Positions 1-9,735 of a DNA stretch of 64,000 nucleotides are shown piece after piece. Within the stretch, counting starts at the first letter, position 1. Every line of letters begins with the position of its first letter. Location: the NCBI RefSeq assembly GCF_013390595.1, contig NZ_JACAWV010000008.1, positions 434,001 through 498,000 on the forward strand. The letters run 5' to 3'. The notes below the pieces were generated by a model. That model ran no database searches. It saw nothing but the letters and a program-made list of their open reading frames with translations, and had not been told where the DNA came from. The DNA comes from Rhizobium sp. RM (lineage in GTDB: Bacteria > Pseudomonadota > Alphaproteobacteria > Rhizobiales > Rhizobiaceae). The position numbers and the translations under genes are program-made.

Positions 1-952
1 CCGCCAGTCGGCCAAGTGCCTGCGAGGCGAGCACGCCGATCGTTCCGAAGATGATGGTCGCAATACCACCGACAAGGAGGGCGTCATGGCCGAACCCGGC
101 TGATTCTCCAGCCGTCTGGCCGAAGAGAAGGAAAGACAGGCGAGCAATAACGTAGATGCCGACCTTGCTCATGATCGCAAACAGTCCGCCCACGGGCGCG
201 GATGCCGCGCCATAGGCGGATGGAAGCCAGAAATTGAGTGGCCACATGCCAGCTTTGACGAGGAACGCGACACCCAGGATCGCCGCACCCGTTTCAAGCA
301 ACATTCTCTGGTCGGTATTGAGTCCTTCGATACGATGGGCGAGGTCGCCCATGTTCAGAGTTCCTGTTACACCGTAGATCAGGCTCACGCCGATCAGGAA
401 GAACAGCGCTGCAACAAGATTGATCGCGATGTAGTGCAGGCCGGCCTTCACGCGCTGCTGTCCGGAACCGTGCAGCAGAAGTCCGTAAGATGCCGCCAGC
501 ATCACTTCGAAGAAGACGAAGAGATTGAAAAGGTCGCCGGTCAGGAAAGCTCCGTTGACGCCCATCAACATCATATGAAACAGCGAATGGAAGTGCGCAC
601 CCGACTTGTGCCATTTCGCCAGCGCATAAATCAGCGATGGAATGGCCAGCAGCGATGTCAGCAGTACCATGAGACCGGATAGCCGGTCGGCAACGAGCAC
701 GATGCCGAAGGGGGCTGGCCAGTTGCCCAGAAGATAGACACCGGTCGAGATGACAGCCGCAATTTCGGTGTTCACCGTTGAGTTCACATCGATGAACAGC
801 AGCGCCGCAACAATCAACAGGATAAAGGTCGAAGCCAGGCTGATGCCCGCCTTTATGGCGCGCTGGCGCTCATCGAAGAACAGCAGAAGCGCTGCGGTAA
901 TCAATGGCACCAGAATGGGAGCGATGACGATGTGGAAGGGGAATGAGCTCAC
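1..952 (-). CDS. phaD: Mrp/Pha cation:proton antiporter subunit D (partial, C-terminus beyond window)
   Basis: Membrane subunit of a multisubunit Na+(K+)/H+ antiporter, related to complex I proton-pumping subunits. About 317 residues are present; the gene runs off the left edge. Reading starts SSFPFHIVIAPILVPLI and shows many hydrophobic helices plus complex-I-type stretches such as LLTGDLFNLFVFFEVM and VKAGMWPLNFWLPSAY. The start is GTG at 952, overlapping the phaC stop by four bases (GTGA), which indicates translational coupling. Order and strand match phaAB-phaC-phaD of rhizobia. Whether it carries Na+ or K+ cannot be told from sequence. Confidence 0.9.
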   Translation of the reverse strand, partial: MSSFPFHIVIAPILVPLITAALLLFFDERQRAIKAGISLASTFILLIVAALLFIDVNSTVNTEIAAVISTGVYLLGNWPAPFGIVLVADRLSGLMVLLTSLLAIPSLIYALAKWHKSGAHFHSLFHMMLMGVNGAFLTGDLFNLFVFFEVMLAASYGLLLHGSGQQRVKAGLHYIAINLVAALFFLIGVSLIYGVTGTLNMGDLAHRIEGLNTDQRMLLETGAAILGVAFLVKAGMWPLNFWLPSAYGAASAPVGGLFAIMSKVGIYVIARLSFLLFGQTAGESAGFGHDALLVGGIATIIFGTIGVLASQALGRLA

Positions 953-1284
953 TTGCTTTCCCTCCCGTCAACATGGTCCGTTCCGGTCAAACCACGCGCG
1001 GCAAGCAGCACGACCAGGAACAGCGCGGTCGTTGCAAAACCGATGACGATCGCCGTCAGGACAAGTGCTTGCGGAACAGGGTCTGCCAGGGTCGAGATGT
1101 CGGCACCGGTATTGAGCACTGGAGGGGCATTGGTCTTGATGCCGCCAACGCCAAAGATGAAAAGGTTGACTGCATAAGACAGCAGGGAGAGACCAACGAT
1201 GACCTGATAGGTTCTTGGGCGAAGCACCAGCCACACGCCTGAGCCGGTCATGATGCCGATGCCGATTGCAAGAATAAGCTCCAT
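949..1284 (-). CDS. phaC: Mrp/Pha cation:proton antiporter subunit C
   Basis: A 111-residue protein of the MnhC/NuoK family with three predicted membrane helices (about residues 3-20, 28-48, 70-95). It begins MELILAIGIGIMTGSGVWL, typical for the family. It sits between the large PhaAB subunit and PhaD and overlaps both: TAATG with phaAB and GTGA with phaD. It is an essential structural subunit of the hetero-oligomeric antiporter in the inner membrane. Confidence 0.95.
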   Translation of the reverse strand: MELILAIGIGIMTGSGVWLVLRPRTYQVIVGLSLLSYAVNLFIFGVGGIKTNAPPVLNTGADISTLADPVPQALVLTAIVIGFATTALFLVVLLAARGLTGTDHVDGRESK

Positions 1285-4202
1285 TACGCGTCCTCCGCTC
1301 GTGTCGCTTCAGGCGTGCGAACGCGGTAGTTGCGCAACGATTGGTGGGCGATTGCTATGAGAATAAGAACAGTCGATCCGACGACGAGAGAAAATACGCC
1401 GAGATCGAACAACAAGGCCGAGGCTGTCGGCATTTTGCCGATATAGGGTATTTCCGTATACTGGAAATAGGACGTCAGGAACGGATAACCGAAGTACCAC
1501 GATCCAATCCCCGTCGCCGCTGCCATCAAGAGTCCAAAGCCCATCCAGCGTAGCGGAAGAATGCGGATACGGTCTTCCGCCCAGCGTGCACCACCCGCCA
1601 GATATTGCAGCAGGAAGGCGATCGCCATGGTGATGCCGGCGGCAAATCCCCCACCTGGCTGATCGTGGCCACGCATGAACAGGAAGATCGAGAAGGTGAT
1701 GATGACGGGGAACATCCACTGCATGACGATCGACGGCACGTAGAGATAGTCACGGACCGTATCGCCCTTGCTGCGCTCTGGACGTTCCGAATCGAAGGCG
1801 TTCTGCAACTGCTGCTGTTCGGGCAAGCCGATACTTTCGTGTGCCGGACGGAAACGTCTCAGAAGCGCAAAGACCGTCAACGCAACGATGGCCAGAACGG
1901 CGATTTCACCGAATGTATCGAAGCCGCGGAAATCGACCAGAATGACGTTGACGACATTGGTGCCGCCACCTTCCGAATAGGCACGCTCAAGGAAATAGGT
2001 CGCGATGGCGTTGGGCACCGGAAGCGTCATCACCGCATAAGCGATGACAGACATGCCGATACCGCTTGCTGCAGCCACCAGGAAGTCTCGGGCGCGGCGA
2101 AGCTGAGCGGGAAGCTCATTGTTGTTGTCGACCTTTTCCATACGCTTCGGCAGCCAACGCAGGCCGAGCAGGATGAGAACGGTCGTGACGATTTCGACAA
2201 GCAACTGCGTAATGGCGAGATCCGGTGCGGACAGCCACACAAAGGTCAGGCAGGTGACGAGGCCGGAGACACCGAGCATGACGAGGGCAGCAAGGCGGTG
2301 ATATTTCGCCTGCCAGGCCGCTCCGAGCGCGGCGATCATGCCGATAAGCCACAGGATCGCGAAGATCGGATCGAAGGAGGTAACGCGCGGTAGCGTCAGC
2401 GAGAATTCCGAGAGGAAGAGGGGTGAGAAACCAGCCAGCAATGCCACCAGGATAAGCAGCCTGAGCTGCGGCTGAAGGCGGCGTGTGCCAAGCGTATTCT
2501 CAAGCCACCGCGCCCACTTCCAGGACACGGTGACGAGGATGCGCTCGAAAATGCGCTGTCCCCGCAAGTGCCTGAAGATCGGCGGGCCATCCTCGCATCT
2601 GGAGAAATAGCCACCGAGGGCCGCATAGATCGCCACACCGCCGGCCAAGGCCACGATGCTCATGATGAGAGGCAGGTTGAACCCGTGCCAGATGGAAAGG
2701 CTATAGGTTGGTGTCTGCGGTCCAAGAACCGACAGCACCGCCGAATGCAGGAAAGGCCCGATCGACAAACTCGGGACAATGCCGACCACAAGGCAGGCGA
2801 AGACGAGAAACTCGATGGGAAAACGCATCCAGCGCGGCGGTTCGTGGGGATGCGGATTGGGCAGGTCGACGGGCTTCGGCCCGAAGAAGACGGTGTGGAT
2901 GAAGCGCAGCGAGTAGGCGACCGCAAAAGCACCCGAAAGCGTCGCAACATAGGGCAATGCCCGATCCAGCAACGAATCCGCATGGGTTTCGACCGCTTCG
3001 GCAAAGAACATTTCTTTTGACAGGAAGCCGTTGAACAGCGGTACCCCGGCCATTGCGGCACTCGCGGCCATGGCGAGCGTGGCGGTAGCAGGCATGTAGG
3101 TATAAAGCCCGCTCAACCGGCGCATATCGCGTGTCCCGGTTTCGTGGTCGATGATGCCTGCCGCCATGAACAGCGATGCCTTGAAGGTCGCGTGGTTCAC
3201 CATATGGAAAATCGCTGCGACAGCCGCCAGCGGGCTGCCGAGACTGAGCAGGGTGGTAATCAGGCCAAGATGACTGATGGTCGAATAGGCGAGCAGACCT
3301 TTGAGATCCTGCTGGAACATCGCGAAATAGGCGCCAAGCAGAAGGGTGATGATACCGGCAGCCCCCACCAGCCAGAACCACTCCTGTGTGCCGGCGAGAA
3401 CCGGCCAGAACCGCACCAGCAGGAACACACCAGCCTTCACCATCGTCGCGGAATGGAGATAGGCTGAAACAGGTGTCGGCGCCGCCATCGCATTGGGCAG
3501 CCAGAAGTGGAACGGAAACTGTGCGCTCTTTGTCAGTGCACCGCCCAGAATGAGGATGAGCGCTGGGAGGTAAAGCGAATGCGCCCGAATATCCGGCCCG
3601 GCGGCGATGATCTGGTCAAGATCGTAACTTCCGGCCATATGGCCAAGGATCAACAGACCGGCAAGCAGGCTGAAGCCGCCAATGCCCGTCACCGTCAACG
3701 CCATGCGCGCACCGTCGCGCGCTGCGGCGTTCTGGTGCCAATAACCGATCAGCAGGAAAGAGAAAACACTCGTCATCTCCCAGAAGATCGACAGCAGAAT
3801 GACATTGCCGGAGACCACCACACCCAGCATCGATCCCATGAAGGCAAGCAGGAAGGCGAAAAAGCGCGGAATGGGGTCTTCTGCCGACATGTAATAGCGG
3901 GCGTAAAGGACGACGAGCAGCCCGATGCCGGTAATAAGGATTGCAAAAATCCAGGCGAATCCATCCATTCGCAGGGTGAAGTTCAACCCGAGTTGCGGCA
4001 ACCATTCCACATGATACCGCAATACGCCGCCGTCGCTGACCTGGCTATACAGATAGAGGCTGCTGACGAGCCCAAAGAGTGAGACGGCGCCTGCGACAGA
4101 GGCAGGAATGGCGGCCGCGCCGTCGCGCGGCATGAATGCCGTTACGATGGCGCCGATGAACGGCAAAGCGACGAGAAACGGTAAAATAGTTGCGACGGTC
4201 AT
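1284..4202 (-). CDS. phaAB: Mrp/Pha cation:proton antiporter, fused subunits A and B
   Basis: A 972-residue polytopic membrane protein. Residues about 1-500 are a NuoL/ND5-like proton channel domain (for example ILLSIFWEMTSVFSFLLIGY and LTKSAQFPFHFWLPNAM). The middle, about 600-690, is the MrpA-specific domain, and the C-terminus, about 810-955, is an MnhB domain (FLFMRGHDQPGGGFAAG). The A-B fusion is the known rhizobial form and not a sequencing artefact. It is the first gene of the operon, with ATG at 4202 and only a weak ribosome-binding site. The role is alkali cation efflux and pH homeostasis; in rhizobia pha operons are linked to K+ and symbiosis. Confidence 0.95.
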   Translation of the reverse strand: MTVATILPFLVALPFIGAIVTAFMPRDGAAAIPASVAGAVSLFGLVSSLYLYSQVSDGGVLRYHVEWLPQLGLNFTLRMDGFAWIFAILITGIGLLVVLYARYYMSAEDPIPRFFAFLLAFMGSMLGVVVSGNVILLSIFWEMTSVFSFLLIGYWHQNAAARDGARMALTVTGIGGFSLLAGLLILGHMAGSYDLDQIIAAGPDIRAHSLYLPALILILGGALTKSAQFPFHFWLPNAMAAPTPVSAYLHSATMVKAGVFLLVRFWPVLAGTQEWFWLVGAAGIITLLLGAYFAMFQQDLKGLLAYSTISHLGLITTLLSLGSPLAAVAAIFHMVNHATFKASLFMAAGIIDHETGTRDMRRLSGLYTYMPATATLAMAASAAMAGVPLFNGFLSKEMFFAEAVETHADSLLDRALPYVATLSGAFAVAYSLRFIHTVFFGPKPVDLPNPHPHEPPRWMRFPIEFLVFACLVVGIVPSLSIGPFLHSAVLSVLGPQTPTYSLSIWHGFNLPLIMSIVALAGGVAIYAALGGYFSRCEDGPPIFRHLRGQRIFERILVTVSWKWARWLENTLGTRRLQPQLRLLILVALLAGFSPLFLSEFSLTLPRVTSFDPIFAILWLIGMIAALGAAWQAKYHRLAALVMLGVSGLVTCLTFVWLSAPDLAITQLLVEIVTTVLILLGLRWLPKRMEKVDNNNELPAQLRRARDFLVAAASGIGMSVIAYAVMTLPVPNAIATYFLERAYSEGGGTNVVNVILVDFRGFDTFGEIAVLAIVALTVFALLRRFRPAHESIGLPEQQQLQNAFDSERPERSKGDTVRDYLYVPSIVMQWMFPVIITFSIFLFMRGHDQPGGGFAAGITMAIAFLLQYLAGGARWAEDRIRILPLRWMGFGLLMAAATGIGSWYFGYPFLTSYFQYTEIPYIGKMPTASALLFDLGVFSLVVGSTVLILIAIAHQSLRNYRVRTPEATRAEDA

Positions 4203-4307
4203 ATGCGGTGGCGGTTTTCTTTCAGGGTTTGAAGCGGGCGGTGATTTTCCGACGACTCCAATCCGCAGGGCTCCAACAGGAACCGGTGGTGAGGACCGCC
4301 AGATGAA

Positions 4308-4694
4308 CTACCAGATAGTGCGTGGTGGCGCTCTTGGCGCGGCACCGGAGAAATCTCGAGAGACGTGTAGCGTGACTGCAACAGCGACGATGGCAGGTCC
4401 CACCTCGTCAAACGAAAAATCGTTTGCGAAATGTGGCTCTACGCTGATCGGGCTGTTTACAGGGCTGGTCTTGCAATCATTGCCCAGGCCGTCTGTGCAG
4501 TCCTGGCGGTAGGGAGACAAAGGGTTTCGCGACAGGTCGGCTGTCTGTAACCGCTCAAGCCGGTTTGTCTTGGAAACGGCCTTGATGCTCGACGGCGTCT
4601 GAAAGCCGACCATGATAAGCAGGCTCGCAACGACAATGCCGATCAGAACTTGCGGATGGCGCGCGGAACAACGGCATTTTTCCATCCATTGCAA
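4308..4694 (-). CDS. hypothetical membrane-anchored protein upstream of the pha operon
   Basis: An unrecognised 128-residue reading frame, 105 bp upstream of phaAB on the same strand. It has a positively charged N-terminus, one hydrophobic segment (VLIGIVVASLLIMVGF, about residues 16-31) and a Cys pair (CTDGLGNDC), so it would be a single-pass or anchored periplasmic protein. A strong GGGAGG lies 7 nt before a TTG at 4694, whereas the in-frame ATG at 4685 is 16 nt away, so TTG is the better start. The second half looks low in conserved features. It could be a spurious frame; comparison with relatives would decide. Confidence 0.4.
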   Translation of the reverse strand: MQWMEKCRCSARHPQVLIGIVVASLLIMVGFQTPSSIKAVSKTNRLERLQTADLSRNPLSPYRQDCTDGLGNDCKTSPVNSPISVEPHFANDFSFDEVGPAIVAVAVTLHVSRDFSGAAPRAPPRTIW

Positions 4695-5169
4695 GTTCGC
4701 ACCTCCCTTTTTGCATAACTCTCGTTAAATCATCACCGCGCAGCGAATATCTCGTTGATTTGTTTTAGGGGAAGGCCAGCGCGCTTGTCCAGCGCATCGG
4801 GTGGAAAAACCGTGCCGATGCGGCATTTCGCGCATCGAAAGTCTATTTCGGGTGTCGAAGCGAACGCACCAGTTAAAAGATTTCGCAAATTTTACCGTTT
4901 GACGCCGCGCCTGAGTTTTCTTAACTTTCAAGCAAGGAATTAACCATAAAGATTGATGGTATTTCCACGGCGGAATGGGATTCTCATCTCCTTCCAGGCA
5001 TGACGCCGCACTGCCGTACCGGGACCGATCCGGTATGCTTCGTTTCTTGGTTCAAGAAGGTCTGGCAAGCGTCGATGCCGCATCGCAAACGATGTGCATG
5101 TTCGTTCAATAATCCCCTCTGGGTGCTGGCGTTCTGAACCGGGCCATTGACCGGTGGACGCCGGTTGTC
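4695..5169. other. intergenic region, divergent promoters of the pha side and the che operon
   Basis: 475 bp without a convincing gene. The middle (about 4865-4960) is A/T-rich and should hold the promoter(s). Short frames of 62-68 codons on both strands have no ribosome-binding site and no recognisable content. A small dyad (ACCGG, 6-nt loop, CCGGT) sits just before the receptor start. The GCAAG at 5065 has no partner half-site 11 bp upstream, so no Rem-like site is called here. Confidence 0.5.
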
Positions 5170-6795
5170 ATGTTTTTGGGGATGTCGGTGGGGCAGGATT
5201 TGCCATCGGATCAAACGCGTAGAGCCCCAGGCGGAAGCCTGGCGGGGCGATTGCGTTTTGCCGGCCTCGAACAGCCGCAGACGGATTTCCTGCGCAATTA
5301 CCGCAGCATGCTGGAGCCTTATCTGAAGGCCGGTCTTCGCGATGTGATGAACCGTTTCCAGTCCATGCCAGACTGTTCGCCATCATTCGAAAGCGAAAGC
5401 CAGCTCGACCGCCTGCACGATTTGCAGACGTCGCACTGGAGCGTCCTGACAGACGCGCGGTTCGATGCGCTTTATGCTGAACGTGTAAAAGTTCTGTCAG
5501 ACAATGCCAGCCGTATGGGACTGGACCCACGGTGGCAGATCGCAAGCCATGCGGTTGTTCTGGAGCATATGCTTGGCGGCCTGGTCACCGAGCACGCACC
5601 GCGGTCGATTTGGCCTGGCGCCAAGAAAAAGAGCCTTGAACTTGCCGACGCCGTTAAGAACGTCGTTCGCCTTGTCATGGTCGATACCGAAATTGCCGTA
5701 TCCCTACGCTTCAACGAATTGCGTGTTCGCCACGGCCGCGAACTGGCAGAACAGCGCCAGAATGACAGGTCGGAAGCAGCAGCGCTGCTGGGCAAGGCTT
5801 TGACCGCTTTTGCCGCTGGTGATCTGAAGGCACGTATCGGTCATGAAGTCCCTGAAGCATACCGGGATATTGCCATTACTTTCGACACCGCGTTGGACAG
5901 GATCGGCACATGCCTGGTTCAACTGACGCACCGGATCAGCCAGGCTGGAGGTTTGAGCGCCGCTTTTGCCGATAAGGGCAATTCGATCTCGCAACAGGCG
6001 CAGCAGCAGGTAGAGGCGTTTTCGGGTGCCACGCGTACGCTCGATGGCATGATCGACGATGTCGTGGAAAATGCGGCCCTGATATCCAAGGTCGAGACGG
6101 CTGTTTGTCGCGCCCGCGATGCGGCGATGGAAAGCGGCAAGGCGGTCGGTGAAGCGATTAACGCCATGTCGGATATCGAGCAGTCTGCCGAACAGATCGG
6201 AAAGATCATCGGCACGATCGATGAGATTGCCTTTCAGACCAACCTGCTGGCGCTGAACGCGGGAATTGAAGCTGCACGTGCGGGTGAAAGCGGACGTGGC
6301 TTTGCGGTCGTGGCGCAGGAAGTCCGTGCACTCGCGCAGCGTTCGGCCGATGCCGCACGTGAGATCAAGAGTCTTGTCGGCACAACGAAGGCTCAGGTCG
6401 AAGGCGGTGTGCGGCTGGTTGATCGCACCCAACAGGCAATCGGGGACGTCGTAAAGCAGGTCTCGGGCATTAACGAAGCCGTTGTAGAGGTCTCTCGCCG
6501 CACCTCGGCGCATGCGGCCGGCCTGCGCTCTGTTGCCGTCGACCTTGGGGATATGGAACGGCAAGCCGGACGGATTGCCGGAGAGATCGCAGACGTCTCC
6601 ACAGAGGCCGCCAGCCTTCACACAGTTATCCTCGAACTTGGCCGCACGGTCCGAGAGTTTCGTGTTGCGCGCCGGGATGAGGAAAGCGCGCGCATGGAAA
6701 CGGAACATCAGGGTTTTTCCTATACGACCCGTGAAAGCGAGCAGACGCCTCGCGGAAATGACTATCAACAATTCAGACGCCAAGGAGTGATGTGA
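5170..6795 (+). CDS. icpA: soluble methyl-accepting chemotaxis protein with protoglobin-like sensor domain (IcpA type)
   Basis: A cytoplasmic chemoreceptor of 541 residues with no membrane helix, heading the che operon as icpA (orf1) does in Sinorhizobium and Agrobacterium. Residues about 25-185 form a globin-coupled-sensor (protoglobin, HemAT-like) domain with the hallmark stretches [20 protein letters not shown] and RMGLDPRW. The C-terminal half is the MCP coiled-coil with the hairpin [20 protein letters not shown]. At the position of the HemAT proximal heme histidine, four residues before the Gly of RMGL, this protein has Ala113, so heme binding in the usual way is doubtful. No C-terminal CheR/CheB pentapeptide is present. 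The start could be ATG 5170 or ATG 5182. Its stop overlaps the cheS start. Confidence 0.93.
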   Translation: MFLGMSVGQDLPSDQTRRAPGGSLAGRLRFAGLEQPQTDFLRNYRSMLEPYLKAGLRDVMNRFQSMPDCSPSFESESQLDRLHDLQTSHWSVLTDARFDALYAERVKVLSDNASRMGLDPRWQIASHAVVLEHMLGGLVTEHAPRSIWPGAKKKSLELADAVKNVVRLVMVDTEIAVSLRFNELRVRHGRELAEQRQNDRSEAAALLGKALTAFAAGDLKARIGHEVPEAYRDIAITFDTALDRIGTCLVQLTHRISQAGGLSAAFADKGNSISQQAQQQVEAFSGATRTLDGMIDDVVENAALISKVETAVCRARDAAMESGKAVGEAINAMSDIEQSAEQIGKIIGTIDEIAFQTNLLALNAGIEAARAGESGRGFAVVAQEVRALAQRSADAAREIKSLVGTTKAQVEGGVRLVDRTQQAIGDVVKQVSGINEAVVEVSRRTSAHAAGLRSVAVDLGDMERQAGRIAGEIADVSTEAASLHTVILELGRTVREFRVARRDEESARMETEHQGFSYTTRESEQTPRGNDYQQFRRQGVM

Positions 6796-7094
6796 TGGCA
6801 GCCAGAAAAGCAGCCGAGGCGACGCTGAAACTGTCACCGGTTCTGGATCTCAACGAAGCGTCGGCGCTGCATGCCAAGCTGATGACGATGAGAGGAGCAC
6901 CGTTGTCGGTGGATGCGTCCGAGGTGGAACGTGTCGGCGCTCTGTGTGCTCAGGTTCTGATGGCCGGTGCAAAGTCTTGGGAAGAGGACGGCAAGGCATT
7001 CGGTTTTGCGAAAGTATCCGATGCATTCGACAAGACCATGAAATTGATAGGCGTCAACATCGATCATTTGCTCCCCAAGGAGATGCAACAGTGA
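6795..7094 (+). CDS. cheS: chemotaxis protein CheS (STAS-domain partner of CheA)
   Basis: A 99-residue STAS-type protein ([20 protein letters not shown]..., with LSVDASEVERVGALCAQVLM forming the core). In S. meliloti CheS binds CheA and speeds phosphate drain from CheY1-P. The ATG at 6795 shares one base with the icpA stop (TGATG) and has AAGGAG 7 nt upstream. It overlaps cheY1 by four bases. It is second in the operon, exactly as in rhizobial che operons. Confidence 0.88.
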   Translation: MAARKAAEATLKLSPVLDLNEASALHAKLMTMRGAPLSVDASEVERVGALCAQVLMAGAKSWEEDGKAFGFAKVSDAFDKTMKLIGVNIDHLLPKEMQQ

Positions 7095-7456
7095 AGAAAA
7101 AAGTCCTTACAGTCGACGATTCCCGAACCATCCGGAACATGCTCCTGGTGACGTTGAACAATGCCGGTTTCGAAACGATCCAGGCGGAAGACGGCGTCGA
7201 AGGTCTTGAAGTGCTCGAACAGAGCAACCCGGACGTGATTGTCACCGACATCAACATGCCGCGTCTCGATGGCTTCGGTTTCATCGAAGGCGTGCGTCGT
7301 AACGAAAAGTATCGCGCGATACCCATCCTCGTTCTGACGACCGAAAGCGATGCTGAGAAGAAAAACCGTGCCCGTCAGGCAGGTGCTACCGGCTGGATCG
7401 TCAAGCCGTTCGATCCTGCCAAACTGATCGATGCCATTGAACGCGTAACCGCCTGA
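7091..7456 (+). CDS. cheY1: chemotaxis response regulator CheY1 (phosphate sink)
   Basis: A single receiver domain of 121 residues. It has the acidic pair (VDDSRT), the phospho-acceptor Asp in DVIVTDINMPRLDGFG, the conserved Thr (VLTTES) and Lys (VKPFD). In alphaproteobacteria with two CheY proteins, CheY1 mainly acts as a phosphate sink while CheY2 slows the motor. The start is GTG at 7091, overlapping the cheS stop (GTGA) with AAGGAG 7 nt before it. Confidence 0.95.
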   Translation: MKKKVLTVDDSRTIRNMLLVTLNNAGFETIQAEDGVEGLEVLEQSNPDVIVTDINMPRLDGFGFIEGVRRNEKYRAIPILVLTTESDAEKKNRARQAGATGWIVKPFDPAKLIDAIERVTA

Positions 7457-7472
7457 TACGGGACATTTCACG

Positions 7473-9722
7473 ATGGATATGAACGAAATCAAGGAAATCT
7501 TTTTCCAGGAATGCGAGGAGCAGCTCGCTGAATTGGAATCGGGGCTTCTTAAATTGAACGATGGTGACCGGGACCCGGAAACCGTCAATGCCGTTTTCCG
7601 AGCCGTTCATTCCATCAAGGGCGGAGCAGGCGCTTTTGGCCTAGACGATCTCGTCGCCTTCGCGCACGTCTTTGAAACGACGCTTGATTGCGTTCGCTCC
7701 AACAAGCTGGAGCCCACGCAGGATGTTCTCAAGGTCATGCTCAAGTCGGCAGACGTGCTCGCAGACCTGACAAACGCTGCCAGAGATGGCGGCAGTGTTG
7801 ATGAAAGCCGCACACGCGGACTGGTGAAAGAGCTGGAAGCGCTGGCGAACGGAGAAGCGGTTCACGCTTCCGCACCGGCTGCGGTTGCTGCAAAAGCCCC
7901 TGTGTTTGCCGCGCCTGTACCGACGGATGACAGTGGCTTTCAGCCGATCCCGTTCTCCTTTACAGAGTTTTCCGACGACGAGCCGATGATGGAGACACCG
8001 GCTTTCCAGGTCAGCTTCAAGCCGCGCTCATCACTGTATTCCAAGGGTAACGAGGCAGCGTTGCTGCTGCGTGATCTGTCGCGTATCGGCGAGATGAGCA
8101 TCAATTGCGATCAGTCGGACCTGCCGTCCCTCGACAAGCTCGACCCTGAAGCTGCCTATTTCTCCTGGACCGTTTCGATCAAGACCGACAAGGGCGAAGA
8201 AGGCATTCGCAGCGTCTTCGAATTTGCCGAGTGGGATTGCGATCTGGAAATCACACCGATTGCTTCGCAGACTGTGGAAGACGAAGAACTTCCAATGATT
8301 CCCGTTCCGTTCGACCTTTCCATTCTTGGTGGAGATGACGAACCTGCCGTGCAGCCTGTTTTCGAAGAGGCGTCTGACGCCGTTGTTGCTGTCGAAACGG
8401 CCGTTGCCGCAACACAGGTCACGAAAAGCGTCAATGCTGCAATCGAAAAGCGCGAAGCCGCAGCTCCGGCTGCCGCAGCCGCTCAGGCCAACAATGCCGC
8501 AGCCAATGCGAGCGCCGGCCAGACGATCCGCGTCGATCTCGACCGCGTCGATCGCCTGATCAACCTCGTGGGCGAGCTGGTCATCAATCAGGCCATGCTT
8601 TCGCAGAGCGTCATCGAAAACGATGCCAGCGGAACCTCTGCCGTCAACATGGGGCTGGAAGAGCTCCAGCAGTTGACGCGTGAGATTCAGGACAGCGTTA
8701 TGGCGATCCGCGCTCAGCCGGTGAAGCCGGTATTCCAACGCATGTCGCGTATCGTTCGCGAAGTGGCCGACATGATCGGTAAGCAGATCCGTCTGGTCAC
8801 GGAAGGTGAAAACACCGAAGTCGACAAGACGGTGATCGACAAGCTGGCAGAACCGCTGACGCACATGATCCGCAACGCCGTCGACCACGGCGTCGAGACG
8901 CCGGAAAAACGCGAAGCTGCGGGCAAGAACCCGGAAGGCACGATCAAGCTTTCGGCCAAACACCGTTCGGGCCGCATTCTTATCGAACTTCAGGACGATG
9001 GCGCCGGTATCAACCGCGAACGCGTGCGGCAGAAAGCCATCGACAATGATCTGATTGCGGCAGATGCCAATCTGACCGACGAAGAAATCGATAACCTGAT
9101 TTTTGCTCCGGGCTTCTCCACAGCCGACAAGATTTCCGACATTTCTGGTCGCGGCGTCGGCATGGACGTGGTCAAGCGCTCCATTCAGGCACTCGGCGGT
9201 CGTATCAGCATTTCGTCCCGTCCCGGTCAGGGATCGACCTTTACGATGAGCCTGCCACTGACACTCGCCGTCCTTGACGGCATGGTGGTGACGGTCGCCG
9301 GCCAGACACTTGTGGTCCCGTTGACGGCAATCGTCGAGACCTTGCAGCCGGAGGCGAAGAATATTCACTCCTTTGGTTCCAACCAGCGGCTGATCTCGAT
9401 CCGCAACTCCTTCTGCCCGCTGGTGGATGTCGGACGTATTCTGAATTTCCGCCCGGTTCAGGCAAACCCGGTAGAAGGCGTAGCCCTTCTGGTGGAATCC
9501 GAAGGCGGCGGTCAGCGCGCCCTGATGGTCGATGCGATCCAGGGGCAGCGTCAGGTTGTCATCAAGTCGCTGGAAGCAAACTACACCCACGTTCCGGGTA
9601 TTGCGGCTGCCACCATTCTTGGAGATGGCCGCGTAGCACTCATTCTGGATGTCGACGCGATTGTCAGCGCTTCGCGCGGGCAGCCGCTCAAGCAGGAAAT
9701 GTCGCTCGCAGCGACGGGTTGA
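7473..9722 (+). CDS. cheA: chemotaxis histidine kinase CheA
   Basis: A 749-residue CheA. It has an N-terminal HPt domain with phospho-accepting His46 (AVHSIKGGAGAFG), a long Ala-rich linker and CheY/CheB-binding region (about 130-345), a dimerisation helix pair starting LVGELVINQAML, an HATPase domain with the N box HMIRNAVDHGVE and the G-box glycines (DISGRGVGMDVV), and a CheW-like C-terminal domain. It receives receptor signals and phosphorylates CheY1, CheY2 and CheB. Unlike S. meliloti, no cheW follows it here, so the adaptor must be encoded elsewhere, as in A. tumefaciens. Confidence 0.98.
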   Translation: MDMNEIKEIFFQECEEQLAELESGLLKLNDGDRDPETVNAVFRAVHSIKGGAGAFGLDDLVAFAHVFETTLDCVRSNKLEPTQDVLKVMLKSADVLADLTNAARDGGSVDESRTRGLVKELEALANGEAVHASAPAAVAAKAPVFAAPVPTDDSGFQPIPFSFTEFSDDEPMMETPAFQVSFKPRSSLYSKGNEAALLLRDLSRIGEMSINCDQSDLPSLDKLDPEAAYFSWTVSIKTDKGEEGIRSVFEFAEWDCDLEITPIASQTVEDEELPMIPVPFDLSILGGDDEPAVQPVFEEASDAVVAVETAVAATQVTKSVNAAIEKREAAAPAAAAAQANNAAANASAGQTIRVDLDRVDRLINLVGELVINQAMLSQSVIENDASGTSAVNMGLEELQQLTREIQDSVMAIRAQPVKPVFQRMSRIVREVADMIGKQIRLVTEGENTEVDKTVIDKLAEPLTHMIRNAVDHGVETPEKREAAGKNPEGTIKLSAKHRSGRILIELQDDGAGINRERVRQKAIDNDLIAADANLTDEEIDNLIFAPGFSTADKISDISGRGVGMDVVKRSIQALGGRISISSRPGQGSTFTMSLPLTLAVLDGMVVTVAGQTLVVPLTAIVETLQPEAKNIHSFGSNQRLISIRNSFCPLVDVGRILNFRPVQANPVEGVALLVESEGGGQRALMVDAIQGQRQVVIKSLEANYTHVPGIAAATILGDGRVALILDVDAIVSASRGQPLKQEMSLAATG

Positions 9723-9735
9723 AAGCGGATAGTCA

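Noticed and set aside
1284-4202. PhaA-PhaB fusion as a frameshift or misassembly
   Set aside because: A fused A-B subunit of this length is the normal form in rhizobia and the reading frame is uninterrupted.
4725-4943. Two overlapping 62-68-codon frames on opposite strands in the pha-che gap
   Set aside because: Low-complexity, Arg-rich translations without ribosome-binding sites; typical chance frames in GC-rich DNA.
5054-5069. GCAAG before the che operon as a Rem-like site
   Set aside because: The 5-mer 11 bp upstream (AAGAA) does not fit the half-site and the flank before GCAAG does not match.
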